From assembly GCF_000308475.2 (NCBI RefSeq), contig NZ_BAFT02000031.1, positions 1 to 50,749 on the forward strand: DNA of 50,749 nucleotides, in the 5' to 3' direction. The stretch comes from Nocardia brasiliensis NBRC 14402. GTDB taxonomy: Bacteria; Actinomycetota; Actinomycetes; Mycobacteriales; Mycobacteriaceae. Below the pieces are notes generated by a model. The model was not told where the DNA came from. It saw only the letters and a program-made list of their open reading frames with translations, and did no database searches. Made by a program: the position numbers and the translations under genes. Below, one piece after another: positions 23,862 through 32,125 of this stretch (position 1 is its first letter; each line of letters opens with the position of its first letter).

Positions 23862-25253
23862 TCAGTGTTCGCGACGGTGCGGTGCGAACTCCAGGGTAAG
23901 CAGCGCGGCGGCCGCGATGAGCACCTCGCGCCAGCGGATCAGCACGTACCGCTGGTCGGACAGCGCGTGGAACTTGCGCAGGAACCGATACAGCGACTCC
24001 AGCCGGATGAGCGGATCGCCGAGGTGCACGAGCACATACATCAGCTTCGCGGTGCGCGACTTCGCTTTGTCGGCGAACAGCTCCGGAAAAGGCGCGAAGG
24101 CCAACGAGATCCGAGTGATGCCGTGCTCGCGGGCGTAGTCGACCAGATCGATGATCATCCGCTCGTCCAGGCCGTTCGGGGCGCCCTTGCGCCGCCACGG
24201 CACGTCGAGGCTGAGTTCGCGGCCGCGCCCGGAGATGCCGTAGCGCTGGAAGCCCGACACCGTGCCGTCCGCGTCTTTGGCCATGACCACCAGCATGTTC
24301 GGGTTCCGGCCGTCCAGCAGGTGGTCGAGGATCATCGAGAAGCCGCGGGTCTGCCTGCCCTTACCCCATTCGTCGACGATGCCGAGCAGTTCGGCGCGCT
24401 GGGTGTCGGTCAGGGCCGACTCGTCCACGATCTCGGTGGTGACACCGAAATTGCGGGTGCGGCTGACGGCTTGGCGCAGGTTGCGGAAATGCCGGCCGAC
24501 CATCGCGAAATCGTCGACCTCGAGCACCACGTCGCGTCCGATCGGAACGGCGTGCAGCCCACGGTGTTCCAGCGCGCGCACGCGCCACAGTTCGGCCAGC
24601 TCCGGGCTCGCGCCGAGCACGGCGATGCGCCAGCCTTGATTCAGCGCGAACTCGGAGAACTCCGTGAGCAGCGCGGGGAAGGCGGCGCGGTCACCGATCG
24701 GATCGCCCGCGACCACGGCAATGCCGAAGCGGGCCCGATAGCCGATGCCCGCGGTCGAACCCGCGTTGAAGAAGTAGGTTTTCGAGGAGTGCAGCGCGAA
24801 GGGGGCGAGCGGATCCCGTTCGGTGCGGCCGACGAGTTCGGCGACCCGGTACAGCTGATCGGGCTGCGGGCGGCTGGACTGCGGGAGCACCAGCACCAAC
24901 CCGCTCGAGGCGAGCAGCACGAAACCGTAGCCGGGATGTTCGGCGCGGTAGGCGAGATGGGCGATGGCCAGGACGAGCAGCGCCACCGCGAAGTGGGCCA
25001 GCGTGATCGGCCTGCGCAGGTGCAGCCCGCGGGCCACGAACACTCCGGCGAGCGAGACGGCGACGAACCACGCGTGGTCGACGCCGTGATTCGCGGCCTG
25101 ATGTGCCTCGTACACGAGCAGCACGCTGATCACCAGGGCCACGCCGATGAACACCGGTCGCACCCACGAGTCCGCCGGGAAAGCCGCCTGCCGGTATCCG
25201 ATCCGCGTCGCAAAGCGCACGGGCGCGGCGGCCGCGGCGCGTTCCTCGCTCAC
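23862..25253 (-). CDS. DUF2156 membrane protein (phosphatidylglycerol lysyltransferase C-terminal-like)
   Basis: 463 residues from a GTG at 25253. Four hydrophobic segments lie at about 32-48, 60-77, 82-102 and 108-124. The rest is a cytosolic double-GNAT-like domain with the DUF2156 blocks AGDPIGDRAAFPALLTEFSE, FRNLRQAVSRTRNFG and RRKGAPNGLDERMIIDLVDY. Relatives transfer aminoacyl groups from tRNA to phosphatidylglycerol (MprF/LysX types), but many actinobacterial members, including this shorter form, are uncharacterised. There is no lysyl-tRNA synthetase domain. It is the first gene of a two-gene unit with the PLP enzyme. Confidence 0.88.
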   Translation of the reverse strand: MSEERAAAAAPVRFATRIGYRQAAFPADSWVRPVFIGVALVISVLLVYEAHQAANHGVDHAWFVAVSLAGVFVARGLHLRRPITLAHFAVALLVLAIAHLAYRAEHPGYGFVLLASSGLVLVLPQSSRPQPDQLYRVAELVGRTERDPLAPFALHSSKTYFFNAGSTAGIGYRARFGIAVVAGDPIGDRAAFPALLTEFSEFALNQGWRIAVLGASPELAELWRVRALEHRGLHAVPIGRDVVLEVDDFAMVGRHFRNLRQAVSRTRNFGVTTEIVDESALTDTQRAELLGIVDEWGKGRQTRGFSMILDHLLDGRNPNMLVVMAKDADGTVSGFQRYGISGRGRELSLDVPWRRKGAPNGLDERMIIDLVDYAREHGITRISLAFAPFPELFADKAKSRTAKLMYVLVHLGDPLIRLESLYRFLRKFHALSDQRYVLIRWREVLIAAAALLTLEFAPHRREH

Positions 25254-25389
25254 ATCCCCACCAGCTTCGCCATGTGGTCCTCCCGAATGATCGCCTACCG
25301 AACAACATTAAGCGGAACCGGCGGTAACGGGGAACAGCGGTCCCCGAAAACCGGCCGGTTGGTCGCGTGACGGCACGATCCCGCGGTGG

Positions 25390-25409
25390 TGGGGTCGAAG
25401 CCGACCCCA
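25390..25409 (-). terminator. Hairpin downstream of the dienelactone hydrolase gene
   Basis: TGGGGTCG-AAGC-CGACCCCA is a perfect 8-bp stem about 25 bases beyond the hydrolase stop. A second small hairpin (CGGGGA/TCCCCG, 25328-25346) lies further on. There is no T-tract. Confidence 0.5.
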
Positions 25410-25433
25410 GGCGAAACATAGGATGATTCAGAC

Positions 25434-26204
25434 TTATTCCGCGGAGAGCGAACGCCGGAACAATGTCACAAGATCGTCCAGGTGACGTCGGTAGGCGTCC
25501 TCGCGGTACACCGGGACGTCCCGCATGGTGAAACCGTGCGGTGCGCCGGCGTAGACGACCGAGGTGTATCGCGTGCCCGCCGCGTCCAGCGCCTGCTCGA
25601 GGCGGGCGATCTGCTCGGGCGGCATGGCCGAATCCTGATCGGCGTGCGCGACGAACACCTCCGCGGTGATGCCCGGCGCCGCGAGGTGCGGGCTGTCCGG
25701 CTGGTCCGCGGCGGCGAGGTTGCCCCCGTGGAAGCTGGCCGCGGCGGCGATGCGATCGCCGAACGCCGCGGCGGTGCGCAGCGCGAGCCGCCCGCCCATG
25801 CAGTAGCCGGTCGTGCCCACCGGGCCCGGCGTCACGGCCGGGGCGGCGGCGAGCCAGTCCAGATAGTGCTGCGCGTCCTGCAGGGCGCCCTCGGGCGTGA
25901 GGGCGGCGCGCACCGGTGCCAGTTCGGCGAAGAACTTCGCGCCCGCGTCGGGCTCGGTGAAGTCCGGCATGGGCAGCACCGGCGCGCGTCCGGTGCGATA
26001 GAAGATGTTCGGCGCGAGCACGCTGAAACCTTGCGCCGCAATGGTCTCCACCAGTTCGCGCAGGTAGGGACGCAAGCCGAACGCGTCCATGTAGAGCAGG
26101 ACGCCGGGGTGGCGGGCGCCGTCGTCCGGATGGGCGAAGTAAGCGTCCGCGGTGCCGTCGGGGAGTGGAATATCGATCGCCTGAAAAGCCACAGGGGAAG
26201 TCAC
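25434..26204 (-). CDS. Dienelactone hydrolase family protein
   Basis: 256 residues from the GTG at 26204, chosen because TSPVAFQAIDIPLPDG is the usual family start; an ATG at 26249 with GAGG nearby would add 15 residues. The triad is Cys135 in GYCMGGRLA, Asp191 in HADQDSAM and His223 in APHGF. Carboxymethylenebutenolidase, the family archetype, opens dienelactones in chloroaromatic breakdown, but most paralogues are general esterases. No other aromatic-pathway gene is near, so that role is not claimed. Confidence 0.92.
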   Translation of the reverse strand: MTSPVAFQAIDIPLPDGTADAYFAHPDDGARHPGVLLYMDAFGLRPYLRELVETIAAQGFSVLAPNIFYRTGRAPVLPMPDFTEPDAGAKFFAELAPVRAALTPEGALQDAQHYLDWLAAAPAVTPGPVGTTGYCMGGRLALRTAAAFGDRIAAAASFHGGNLAAADQPDSPHLAAPGITAEVFVAHADQDSAMPPEQIARLEQALDAAGTRYTSVVYAGAPHGFTMRDVPVYREDAYRRHLDDLVTLFRRSLSAE

Positions 26205-26462
26205 CGCAGCGAGTCTACGGAGGAATGTCGGCGGCGGTCGACCCGTCATTACCTCGGCAAATTACCGCATATCTCAGCGATTTCGGGCGTGTGTACGCTC
26301 CATTCGCCGCCGAAGTTGACATGCTCTCTGTCGGTGCCGTGTACGGCTCCCGAGTGGTCACGTTTCACCAGCGCCCGCGGGGTCCGCGCGATTACGTCAC
26401 CGTGTTCGATCGCCGATCCGTACCAATCGCCTGGTGAATGGGCGCGACGAGAGGTTTGACTC

Positions 26463-26966
26463 GTGAAATTGAGCTGGCTGGTGGTTCCGGCGCTGGTCGC
26501 CGTTGCGGTGGCAGGGTGCTCCGACGACACGTCGACGAGCCGGGAATCGCCCTCGTCGAGTGGTGCGGCGACCTCGAGTTCCGCTGCTCCGGCTGCCGAT
26601 TCGAACAATGACGACGAAGCGGGCGGTGTGCGAATCGCGCTCGGTGAGACCAAAAAGGTTCCGATTCCCGCCGATGCGGTGATGGATATCCGGGTGCCCG
26701 CGGACTGGGGTGCCGCCGCGAATACGTTGCGCTGCACCGCGGTGGACAGTTCCGGCCGGAACGAAGATCTCCGGTCGAGCGACGTGAAAAAGACCGAAAC
26801 GGTCAACGGCAAGGACTGGGTCACGGTGTGGACGTTTTCCTCCGCGCCCGCCGGTGAGGTCACCGTGGGGTGCAAGGACCCCGATTCGAGCATCGCGGCC
26901 GCCCATCCCGCGCCGTTCGTCCGCGTGGTTCCGCGCGGCGTGCTGCCGGTGCCGCCGCAGCGCTGA
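26463..26966 (+). CDS. Secreted lipoprotein, unknown family
   Basis: 167 residues from the GTG at 26463, eight bases after GAGGT. The signal peptide ends in the lipobox AVAGC. A Ser/Thr/Ala-rich linker of about 35 residues leads to a domain of about 110 residues with beta-strand character. Two cysteines (TLRCTAV and VGCKDPD) could form a disulfide. I do not recognise the family; similar small lipoproteins are abundant in Nocardia. The divergent spacer of about 260 bp to the hydrolase presumably holds its promoter. Confidence 0.88.
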   Translation: MKLSWLVVPALVAVAVAGCSDDTSTSRESPSSSGAATSSSAAPAADSNNDDEAGGVRIALGETKKVPIPADAVMDIRVPADWGAAANTLRCTAVDSSGRNEDLRSSDVKKTETVNGKDWVTVWTFSSAPAGEVTVGCKDPDSSIAAAHPAPFVRVVPRGVLPVPPQR

Positions 26967-27041
26967 GCCGTCCTGCCCTGCTCGGCGGCGCGGCGTGCGA
27001 ACGTTGCCGACCCTGTCGGCGGGTGCCGGTAGCGTCGAGTC

Positions 27042-27776
27042 ATGAGCGCAGGCGGGTACCGGGAGCGGCCGTCGCGGTTCGCCCCGGCCGTGGCGTGGAC
27101 CCGCACGGTGACCGCCCGGGACGCCACCGTGCCGGTGTTGCCGGACGGCTGCATGGATCTGCTGTGGGTCGGCGGGCGGCTGGTGGTGGCCGGACCCGAT
27201 ACCCGGGCTTTCCGGCCCGTGGTCGCGGCCGGTACCCGGTATGCCGGGTTGCGCTTCTTCCCCGGCGCCGCGCCCGCCTTGCTCGGGGTGCCCGCGGCGG
27301 AACTACGGGACCAGCGCGTCGAACTGGAGCAGATCTGGTCGTCGGCGTCGGTGCGGCGGTTGGCCGAGCAGGTGACCGAAGCGCCGGACCCGCTGGCGGC
27401 CATGGAAACGATCGTCCTGCGGCGCGCCATTGAGGTGTCGCCGCCCGACCCGGTGCTCCGGCAAGTGGTCTCGGCCTTGGACGCGGGCTGGTCCGTCGGG
27501 GCGACCGCGGCGGCGGTGGGGCTCAATGCCCGGCTGCTGCATCGGCGTTCGCTCGCGGCATTCGGTTACGGCCCCAAGACCCTCGCGCGGGTGCTGCGCC
27601 TGCAGCGCGCGCTGGCGCAGGCCCGCGCGGGCATGTCGTTCGCCGCGACCGCGGTCGGCGCCGGTTATGCGGATCAGGCCCATCTGGCGCGCGAGGTCCG
27701 CGATCTCACCGGAATGCCGTTGGGGCAGGTGCTGACTCGATCGGGGACCGCCGCGGACCGGGCGATCGTCGGCTGA
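27042..27776 (+). CDS. AraC-type regulator with N-terminal DUF6597-like domain
   Basis: 244 residues. The N-terminal half has PVLPDGCMDLLWVGGRLVVAGP and AGLRFFPGAAPALLGVPAAEL, typical of the DUF6597/YesN-like sensor attached to AraC HTH domains in actinobacteria. The C-terminal 100 residues carry the HTH (AVGLNARLLHRRSLAAFGYG then RLQRALAQARAG and AGYADQAHLAREVRDLTG). The ligand is unknown. The convergent VOC protein ends six bases away; pairing of such regulators with VOC or small enzymes is common. Confidence 0.9.
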   Translation: MSAGGYRERPSRFAPAVAWTRTVTARDATVPVLPDGCMDLLWVGGRLVVAGPDTRAFRPVVAAGTRYAGLRFFPGAAPALLGVPAAELRDQRVELEQIWSSASVRRLAEQVTEAPDPLAAMETIVLRRAIEVSPPDPVLRQVVSALDAGWSVGATAAAVGLNARLLHRRSLAAFGYGPKTLARVLRLQRALAQARAGMSFAATAVGAGYADQAHLAREVRDLTGMPLGQVLTRSGTAADRAIVG

Positions 27777-27782
27777 CCCGGT

Positions 27783-28181
27783 TCAGTCGGTGGGCAGCGC
27801 GGCGTACAGGTCGATGCCGTTGCCGTCCGGATCGAGCACGACCGCGTACCGCTGACCCCAGAACGCGTCCCACGGCTTCAGCTCGCCGTGATAGCCCGCG
27901 TCGACCAGATCGGTGTAGACGGCGTCGACTTCGGCGGGATCGGCGCAACGGAAGGCCAAGCCGATCCGCCCCGCGCTCGTCGGGGGTGTCCAGGTGGGGT
28001 GGAACGACTTGATCGTGGCCTCGGTGTCCAGGGCCAGCCGCAGTCCGTTCGGCAGCGCCGCCTCGGCATGCGGCGCCGCTTCCGAGCCTTCGGGGAAGTC
28101 GAGGCCGAGCCGTCGATAGAACGCGACCGAGGCGCTCATATCGGTGACGACAAGGCCGGCGACGTCGAGTTGAGGAGTCAT
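27783..28181 (-). CDS. VOC family protein (glyoxalase/bleomycin-resistance fold)
   Basis: 132 residues from the ATG at 28181. Two beta-alpha-beta-beta-beta units are visible: LDVAGLVVTDMSASVAFYRRLG and, in the second half, IGLAFRCADPAEVDAVYTDL with the ending YAVVLDPDGNGIDLYA. The last metal-ligand position, usually Glu, is Asp here (NGIDLY), and the first ligand His is not obvious, so metal binding is uncertain. Possible roles include binding of a toxic small molecule or isomerisation; nothing in the context decides. Confidence 0.9.
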   Translation of the reverse strand: MTPQLDVAGLVVTDMSASVAFYRRLGLDFPEGSEAAPHAEAALPNGLRLALDTEATIKSFHPTWTPPTSAGRIGLAFRCADPAEVDAVYTDLVDAGYHGELKPWDAFWGQRYAVVLDPDGNGIDLYAALPTD

Positions 28182-28246
28182 ACCCGAACGGTAGCCAGCC
28201 GCGTGCGCCGCGGTCTTGAACGAATCGGACAACGCGGCCGGACGGT

Positions 28247-28660
28247 CTAGCGGGCCGGGGCGGGCACCAGTTCGGCGATCAGGTTCTCCGCCAGGATGCG
28301 GATACGGTCGCGGATGGTGCGCACGACATCGATGGTCTGCTCGGACGGGTCCGGCAGGACCCAGTCGCGATAGCTGATGCCAGGGAAGAAGGGGCAGGCG
28401 TCGCCGCAGCCCATGGTCACCACGACATCGGAGAGGCCGACGGCGTCCATGGTGAGCAGCTTGGGGGTGCGGCCGGCGATGTCGATGCCGACCTCGGCCA
28501 TGGCGGCGACCGCGACCGGATTGAGCGCCGCGGCCGGTGCGCTGCCGGCGGTCCTGACCTCGATGCGGTCACCGGCCAGCGCGCCGAGGAACCCTGCGGC
28601 CATCTGCGATCTGCCTGCGTTGTGCACGCAGATGAACAGCACGCTGGGTTTGTGCGGCAT
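28247..28660 (-). CDS. arsC: Arsenate reductase, low-molecular-weight phosphatase type
   Basis: 137 residues from the ATG at 28660, eight bases after GAAAGG. The P-loop C-X5-R is CVHNAGR (Cys11 to Arg17), and the general acid is Asp104 in LPDPSEQ. Two further cysteines, Cys85 and Cys89 in TMGCGDACPFFPG, are placed as in the thioredoxin-linked ArsC with three redox cysteines. The enzyme reduces arsenate to arsenite for export. Unusually, no arsR or acr3/arsB is adjacent. The open frame continues far upstream, but homology begins only at MPHKPSVLFIC. Confidence 0.92.
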   Translation of the reverse strand: MPHKPSVLFICVHNAGRSQMAAGFLGALAGDRIEVRTAGSAPAAALNPVAVAAMAEVGIDIAGRTPKLLTMDAVGLSDVVVTMGCGDACPFFPGISYRDWVLPDPSEQTIDVVRTIRDRIRILAENLIAELVPAPAR

Positions 28661-29016
28661 AGAGGCGCCTTTCGGGGTGAGCTGAGCAAGGGGTATGCGG
28701 TGCCGCCGGACCGATCGTCCGGCATGGTGTCGCCGAAACGCTGTCGAAGCGTACGGGATACGTATACCAGCGTGGCGAAGATCGTTACCGCGCACCGGGG
28801 CCTCGCCTGCCGCGGCGGGAGCGCGGTGCCGGTCGGAACCTCGAAGTTGTTGCTGCACAGCAATAATCGGAGCATTGCGGGGCGACCGGTTCAACTCCGG
28901 ACCGGTCGGTATTTCCACGGCGCGGGCCGCGCTGTCGTCAGAACAGCGCGGCCCGTGCGGTGGCGTGCGTGAAAATCGTTGACGTACAACGGATGAATCG
29001 GACTGGCCGACGTACC
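28661..29016. other. 356-bp intergenic region without a supported gene
   Basis: Between arsC and the MpaB-family gene, both on the minus strand. It holds the arsC leader, an A/T-richer patch around 28763-28772 with the dyad ATACGTAT that could be part of a promoter, and a strong hairpin at 28920-28958. No ArsR-type operator was recognised. Frames crossing it have poor codon use. Confidence 0.6.
28920..28958. terminator. Strong 16-bp hairpin downstream of the MpaB-family gene
   Basis: GCGCGGGCCGCGCTGT pairs with ACAGCGCGGCCCGTGC (one G-T wobble) around a 7-base loop, about 60 bases beyond the oxygenase stop. Confidence 0.6.
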
Positions 29017-29922
29017 TCAGATCGGCCGGAAATCGATCATCTTGCGCAGCCGCAGCCGGTCTCGCTCCAGCCGCCGCGCTTCGAAGGCGATCGGGAAGTA
29101 ACGCACCCGCTCCGGCAGCAGCGGAACCGTGCGCGCGAGCACCCAGCCGAGCGCGCGCAGCTTCCGTTCGTCGGCCGCGGACCAGGTGAGCCCGAGTTTT
29201 TCGCGGGCGACCTCGGGCGTGGTGCCGACCGTCACGAAGTACTGCATCCGCCCGATCGGGGCGGCCGCGCGCCGCCAGACCGGCGCGAGCGCCCGCGGCA
29301 GCTGCTTCGGCGGCGCGACCGAGCGGATCACGCGCAGGTAGTCGCGGGCGGTGTCGGTGGCCACCAGGTGGTTGGCCACCTGGTCGGCGAAGAACTGCTC
29401 GAACTCCCGGTAGTTCGCCGGAATCTCCTTGGGCGGCACCGAGAAATTGCGCATGAGCTGCACCATCTCCTGGTAGACCGCTTCCTTTTCCGCGTCCGTG
29501 AGCGGATTGCGGGCGAAGTACCTGGCGTTCTCGGCGAACGCGAAGGTGCCGGTGTGCAACACCCATGCCCACGGTCCCGAGGACAGCGCCTTGTGCCGGT
29601 CGCCGTGCGCGTCGGTGGTGTTGAGCGAGGCGTGCATGGTGCGCAGCCGATCGGCCTCGGCGATGGCCTCTTCGCCGCCGTAGATCCACATCATCACCGA
29701 CGCGATGCTGCGGACCGCGCGGCCCATCGGGTCGGTGCGGAAGGTGGAGTGCTCGTCGACGACGGCCGAGATGCTCGGCTCCATGGTCTGCAACAGGAAC
29801 GCCGAGCCCGCAGTGAGCGAGAAGGTGATCAGGCCGGTCTCGTCCCAGAGTCGGCTGCCCGGTTCGAAGGGGCGGCGGGGCGGCAGCGTCGCCGGGTGGG
29901 TGGCGTCGAGGGCGGCGGTCAT
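29017..29922 (-). CDS. MpaB/Lcp-family oxygenase (DUF2236)
   Basis: 301 residues. The start ATG lies seven bases after GGGAG. Family blocks are present: FEPGSRLWDETG, LLQTMEPSISAVVDEHSTF, the segment HGDRHKALSSGPWAWVLHTG, and HLVATDTARDYLR in the middle. The DUF2236 domain includes the fungal MpaB oxygenase and the rubber oxygenase Lcp, both haem enzymes with a His ligand; I cannot identify the ligand with certainty here. The substrate may be a terpenoid or lipid, but this is inference. It is divergent from the sirtuin across an A/T-rich control region. Confidence 0.9.
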   Translation of the reverse strand: MTAALDATHPATLPPRRPFEPGSRLWDETGLITFSLTAGSAFLLQTMEPSISAVVDEHSTFRTDPMGRAVRSIASVMMWIYGGEEAIAEADRLRTMHASLNTTDAHGDRHKALSSGPWAWVLHTGTFAFAENARYFARNPLTDAEKEAVYQEMVQLMRNFSVPPKEIPANYREFEQFFADQVANHLVATDTARDYLRVIRSVAPPKQLPRALAPVWRRAAAPIGRMQYFVTVGTTPEVAREKLGLTWSAADERKLRALGWVLARTVPLLPERVRYFPIAFEARRLERDRLRLRKMIDFRPI

Positions 29923-29953
29923 CGTGATCTCCCTTGATCAGCAACATTCAGGC

Positions 29954-29984
29954 GATGAGATAATTAGAGTAACATTCTCTCATC
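29954..29984. promoter_or_regulatory. A/T-rich inverted repeat between MpaB-family oxygenase and sirtuin genes
   Basis: GATGAGA (29954-29960) and TCTCATC (29978-29984) flank a 17-base A/T-rich centre that itself holds AGAG/CTCT. It is an island of low G+C in this window and probably carries promoter and operator for one or both divergent genes. Confidence 0.5.
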
Positions 29985-30019
29985 ATCTTTGGGTTGTCCG
30001 CGACCTACGCTTGGTGGCT

Positions 30020-30772
30020 ATGACGAGCGAGTGGCGCAGTCGTGCGGGCCGGATCGGCGTGCTCACCGGGGCGGGCATCTCTACCGACTCGGGCATTCCC
30101 GACTTCCGGGGCCCGCGTGGCGTGTGGACGAAAGATCCGATCGCCGAACTGCTTTCGACCTACGACAGCTACCTGGCCGACCCCGACCTACGCCGGCGCT
30201 CCTGGCTCGCGCGCCGGGACAACCCGGCCTGGCAGGCGCAACCCAACGCCGCACACCGGGCGCTGGCCGAACTGGCGGAGGTCGGGCGGGCGGTCACCAT
30301 CATCACCCAGAACATCGACCGGCTGCACCAGCGCGGCGGGTTCCCGCCGGACCGGGTGATCGAGATCCACGGCAACATGTTCGAGGTGGTCTGCGTCGAA
30401 TGCGATTACCAGGGCACGATGGCCGATACCCTGGCGCGGGTGGCCGCGGGCGAGGCTGATCCGCCGTGCCCGAACTGCGGCGGCGTGCTGAAAGCGGCCA
30501 CCATCATGTTCGGTCAGCAGTTGGACCGGCGCGCCGTGACCAAGGCCGCGCTCACCGCGGAGACCAGCGATATCTTCCTGGCGATCGGCAGTTCGTTGCA
30601 GGTCGAGCCCGCGGCGTCGATGTGCGCCGTGGCCGTGCAGAACGGGGCCGCTCTCGTCATCGTCAATGCCGAGCCGACCCCGTACGACTCGATCGCGACC
30701 GAGCTCGTGCGCGAACCCATCGGCACCGCCGTACCGCAGTTGGTCGCCGAAATCCTCTCGGCCGGAACGTGA
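30020..30772 (+). CDS. Sirtuin, NAD-dependent protein deacylase
   Basis: 250 residues from the ATG at 30020; the frame is open further upstream but family similarity starts at GRIGVLTGAGIS. Motifs are complete: GAGIST (17-22) and GIPDFRG for NAD binding, TQNIDRLH (96-103), catalytic His117 in IEIHGNM, the zinc site Cys125/Cys128/Cys150/Cys153, and GSSLQVEPA. It removes acyl groups from lysine using NAD, coupling protein acylation to energy state in the cytoplasm. The acyl preference is not assigned. Confidence 0.95.
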   Translation: MTSEWRSRAGRIGVLTGAGISTDSGIPDFRGPRGVWTKDPIAELLSTYDSYLADPDLRRRSWLARRDNPAWQAQPNAAHRALAELAEVGRAVTIITQNIDRLHQRGGFPPDRVIEIHGNMFEVVCVECDYQGTMADTLARVAAGEADPPCPNCGGVLKAATIMFGQQLDRRAVTKAALTAETSDIFLAIGSSLQVEPAASMCAVAVQNGAALVIVNAEPTPYDSIATELVREPIGTAVPQLVAEILSAGT

Positions 30773-30776
30773 TCGG

Positions 30777-32072
30777 TCAGAGCGGGCCGAGTACGCGCTC
30801 CACGTAGCCGTTGCTGAAACGACCCTTCGGATCCAAGCGGCGGCGTACCTCGGCGAAGCGATCCCAGTCGGGGTAGCGCTCGCGCAACGTATCCGCGGTC
30901 TGGAAGTGCCGCTTGCCCCAGTGCGGCCGGCCGTTGTACTTGTCGAAAACCGCTTCGCAGGCACGGAAATACGGCTCGTAGGCCATGCCGCGGTACTGAT
31001 GCACCGCGATGTAGCAGGTCTCGCGGCCGCCCGCGGGGGAGAGGAACGCATCGTCGGGGGCGACCCAGCGCACCTCGATCGGCATCGGCGTCTCGAAATT
31101 CGTGGCCAGCGCTTTGATTTCGCGGATCGCCGCGGCGGAGTGCGCGCGCGGGATCGCGTACTCCATCTCGGTGAACCGGACCAGTCGGGGCGAGGCGAAC
31201 ACCCGATAGGACCGATCGACCTGACGGCGATAACTACCCGCATAGGCCGCGCCCCGGTGGATCCACGGCACCATGCGCGGCTGCCAGCGGCCCAGCTTGC
31301 ACAGCGCGTCGAAGGTGTAGTTGGACATCAGGATATCGGCGAACCAGTCGACGGTCTTGCCGCGCGGCTGCTCGGCCAGTTCGACCGGGTTGTTGCGCTT
31401 GGTCAGCGCCAGCGGGCTGTGCGCGAACATGTAGAACTCGAAATGCTGGTTGCCGTCGACGTGCGTATCCAGTTCTGCGAGTACGTCTTCCAGCGGAATC
31501 GGGCGTTCGACGCCCTCGAGCACGAACGACGGCACCATCTGCAACGTCACCGCGGTGACGATGCCGAGCGCGCCGACGCTGACCCTGGCCGCGCGCCAGC
31601 CGTCCGGGTCGGTCTCGGCGTTCAGTTCCACCGTGCTGCCGTCGGCGAGCAGCAGTTCGATGGAATGCAGTGCGGCCGAGAGGTTTTGCAGCGTCGCGCC
31701 GGTGCCGTGGGTGCCGGTCGCGGTAGCGCCCGCGACGGTCTGCACGTCGATATCGCCCAGGTTCGGAAACGCGAGGCCGTGCGCGTGCAGTGCGTTGCTC
31801 ACCGCCTTCAGGGTGCTGCCCGCCTCGACCCGGACGCGTCCGGTCGCGGTGTCGACGTCGAGGATGCGGTCGAGCTTCGACAGGTCGAGCAGGACGCCGT
31901 CGGTGAGGACGGCGTCGGTGAACGAGTGGCCGGCTCCGGCGACGCGGACGGTCTGTCCGGCATCGGCTGCGCGACCGAGGATCTCGGCGATGTCGTCAGT
32001 GCTGCGCGGCGTCGCCACGATTGCCGGTGCGCACTGCTGATCGCCAGCCCAGTTCACCCACGAGTTGGTCAT
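30777..32072 (-). CDS. FAD-linked aldonolactone dehydrogenase (L-gulono/D-arabinono-1,4-lactone type)
   Basis: 431 residues. The PCMH-type FAD domain has VAGAGHSFTDAV, where His49 is positioned to bear covalent FAD in the oxidase group, and GATATGTHGTG. The C-terminal ALO domain ends with the conserved RPHWGKRH then RYPDWDRF. The protein strongly resembles the Mycobacterium tuberculosis L-gulono-1,4-lactone dehydrogenase (Rv1771), which oxidises the lactone to ascorbate with an artificial or cytochrome acceptor. The physiological role in actinobacteria is unsettled. Its stop is four bases from that of the convergent sirtuin. Confidence 0.93.
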   Translation of the reverse strand: MTNSWVNWAGDQQCAPAIVATPRSTDDIAEILGRAADAGQTVRVAGAGHSFTDAVLTDGVLLDLSKLDRILDVDTATGRVRVEAGSTLKAVSNALHAHGLAFPNLGDIDVQTVAGATATGTHGTGATLQNLSAALHSIELLLADGSTVELNAETDPDGWRAARVSVGALGIVTAVTLQMVPSFVLEGVERPIPLEDVLAELDTHVDGNQHFEFYMFAHSPLALTKRNNPVELAEQPRGKTVDWFADILMSNYTFDALCKLGRWQPRMVPWIHRGAAYAGSYRRQVDRSYRVFASPRLVRFTEMEYAIPRAHSAAAIREIKALATNFETPMPIEVRWVAPDDAFLSPAGGRETCYIAVHQYRGMAYEPYFRACEAVFDKYNGRPHWGKRHFQTADTLRERYPDWDRFAEVRRRLDPKGRFSNGYVERVLGPL

Positions 32073-32125
32073 GTGACCAACTGTAGGGGATGGCCTCCTG
32101 ATGTGGGCTTTCTATAACGTAGTTG

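Noticed and set aside
26225..26437. 70-codon plus-strand ORF between the dienelactone hydrolase and lipoprotein genes
   Set aside because: GGAGGA lies only one base from the ATG, third-position G+C is clearly lower than in real neighbours, no motif is seen, and the region is expected to hold two promoters.
28661..29947. Long minus-strand frame running through arsC, the spacer and antisense-phase of the oxygenase gene
   Set aside because: High G+C opens such frames by chance; only the arsC part has family motifs and the oxygenase is in another frame.
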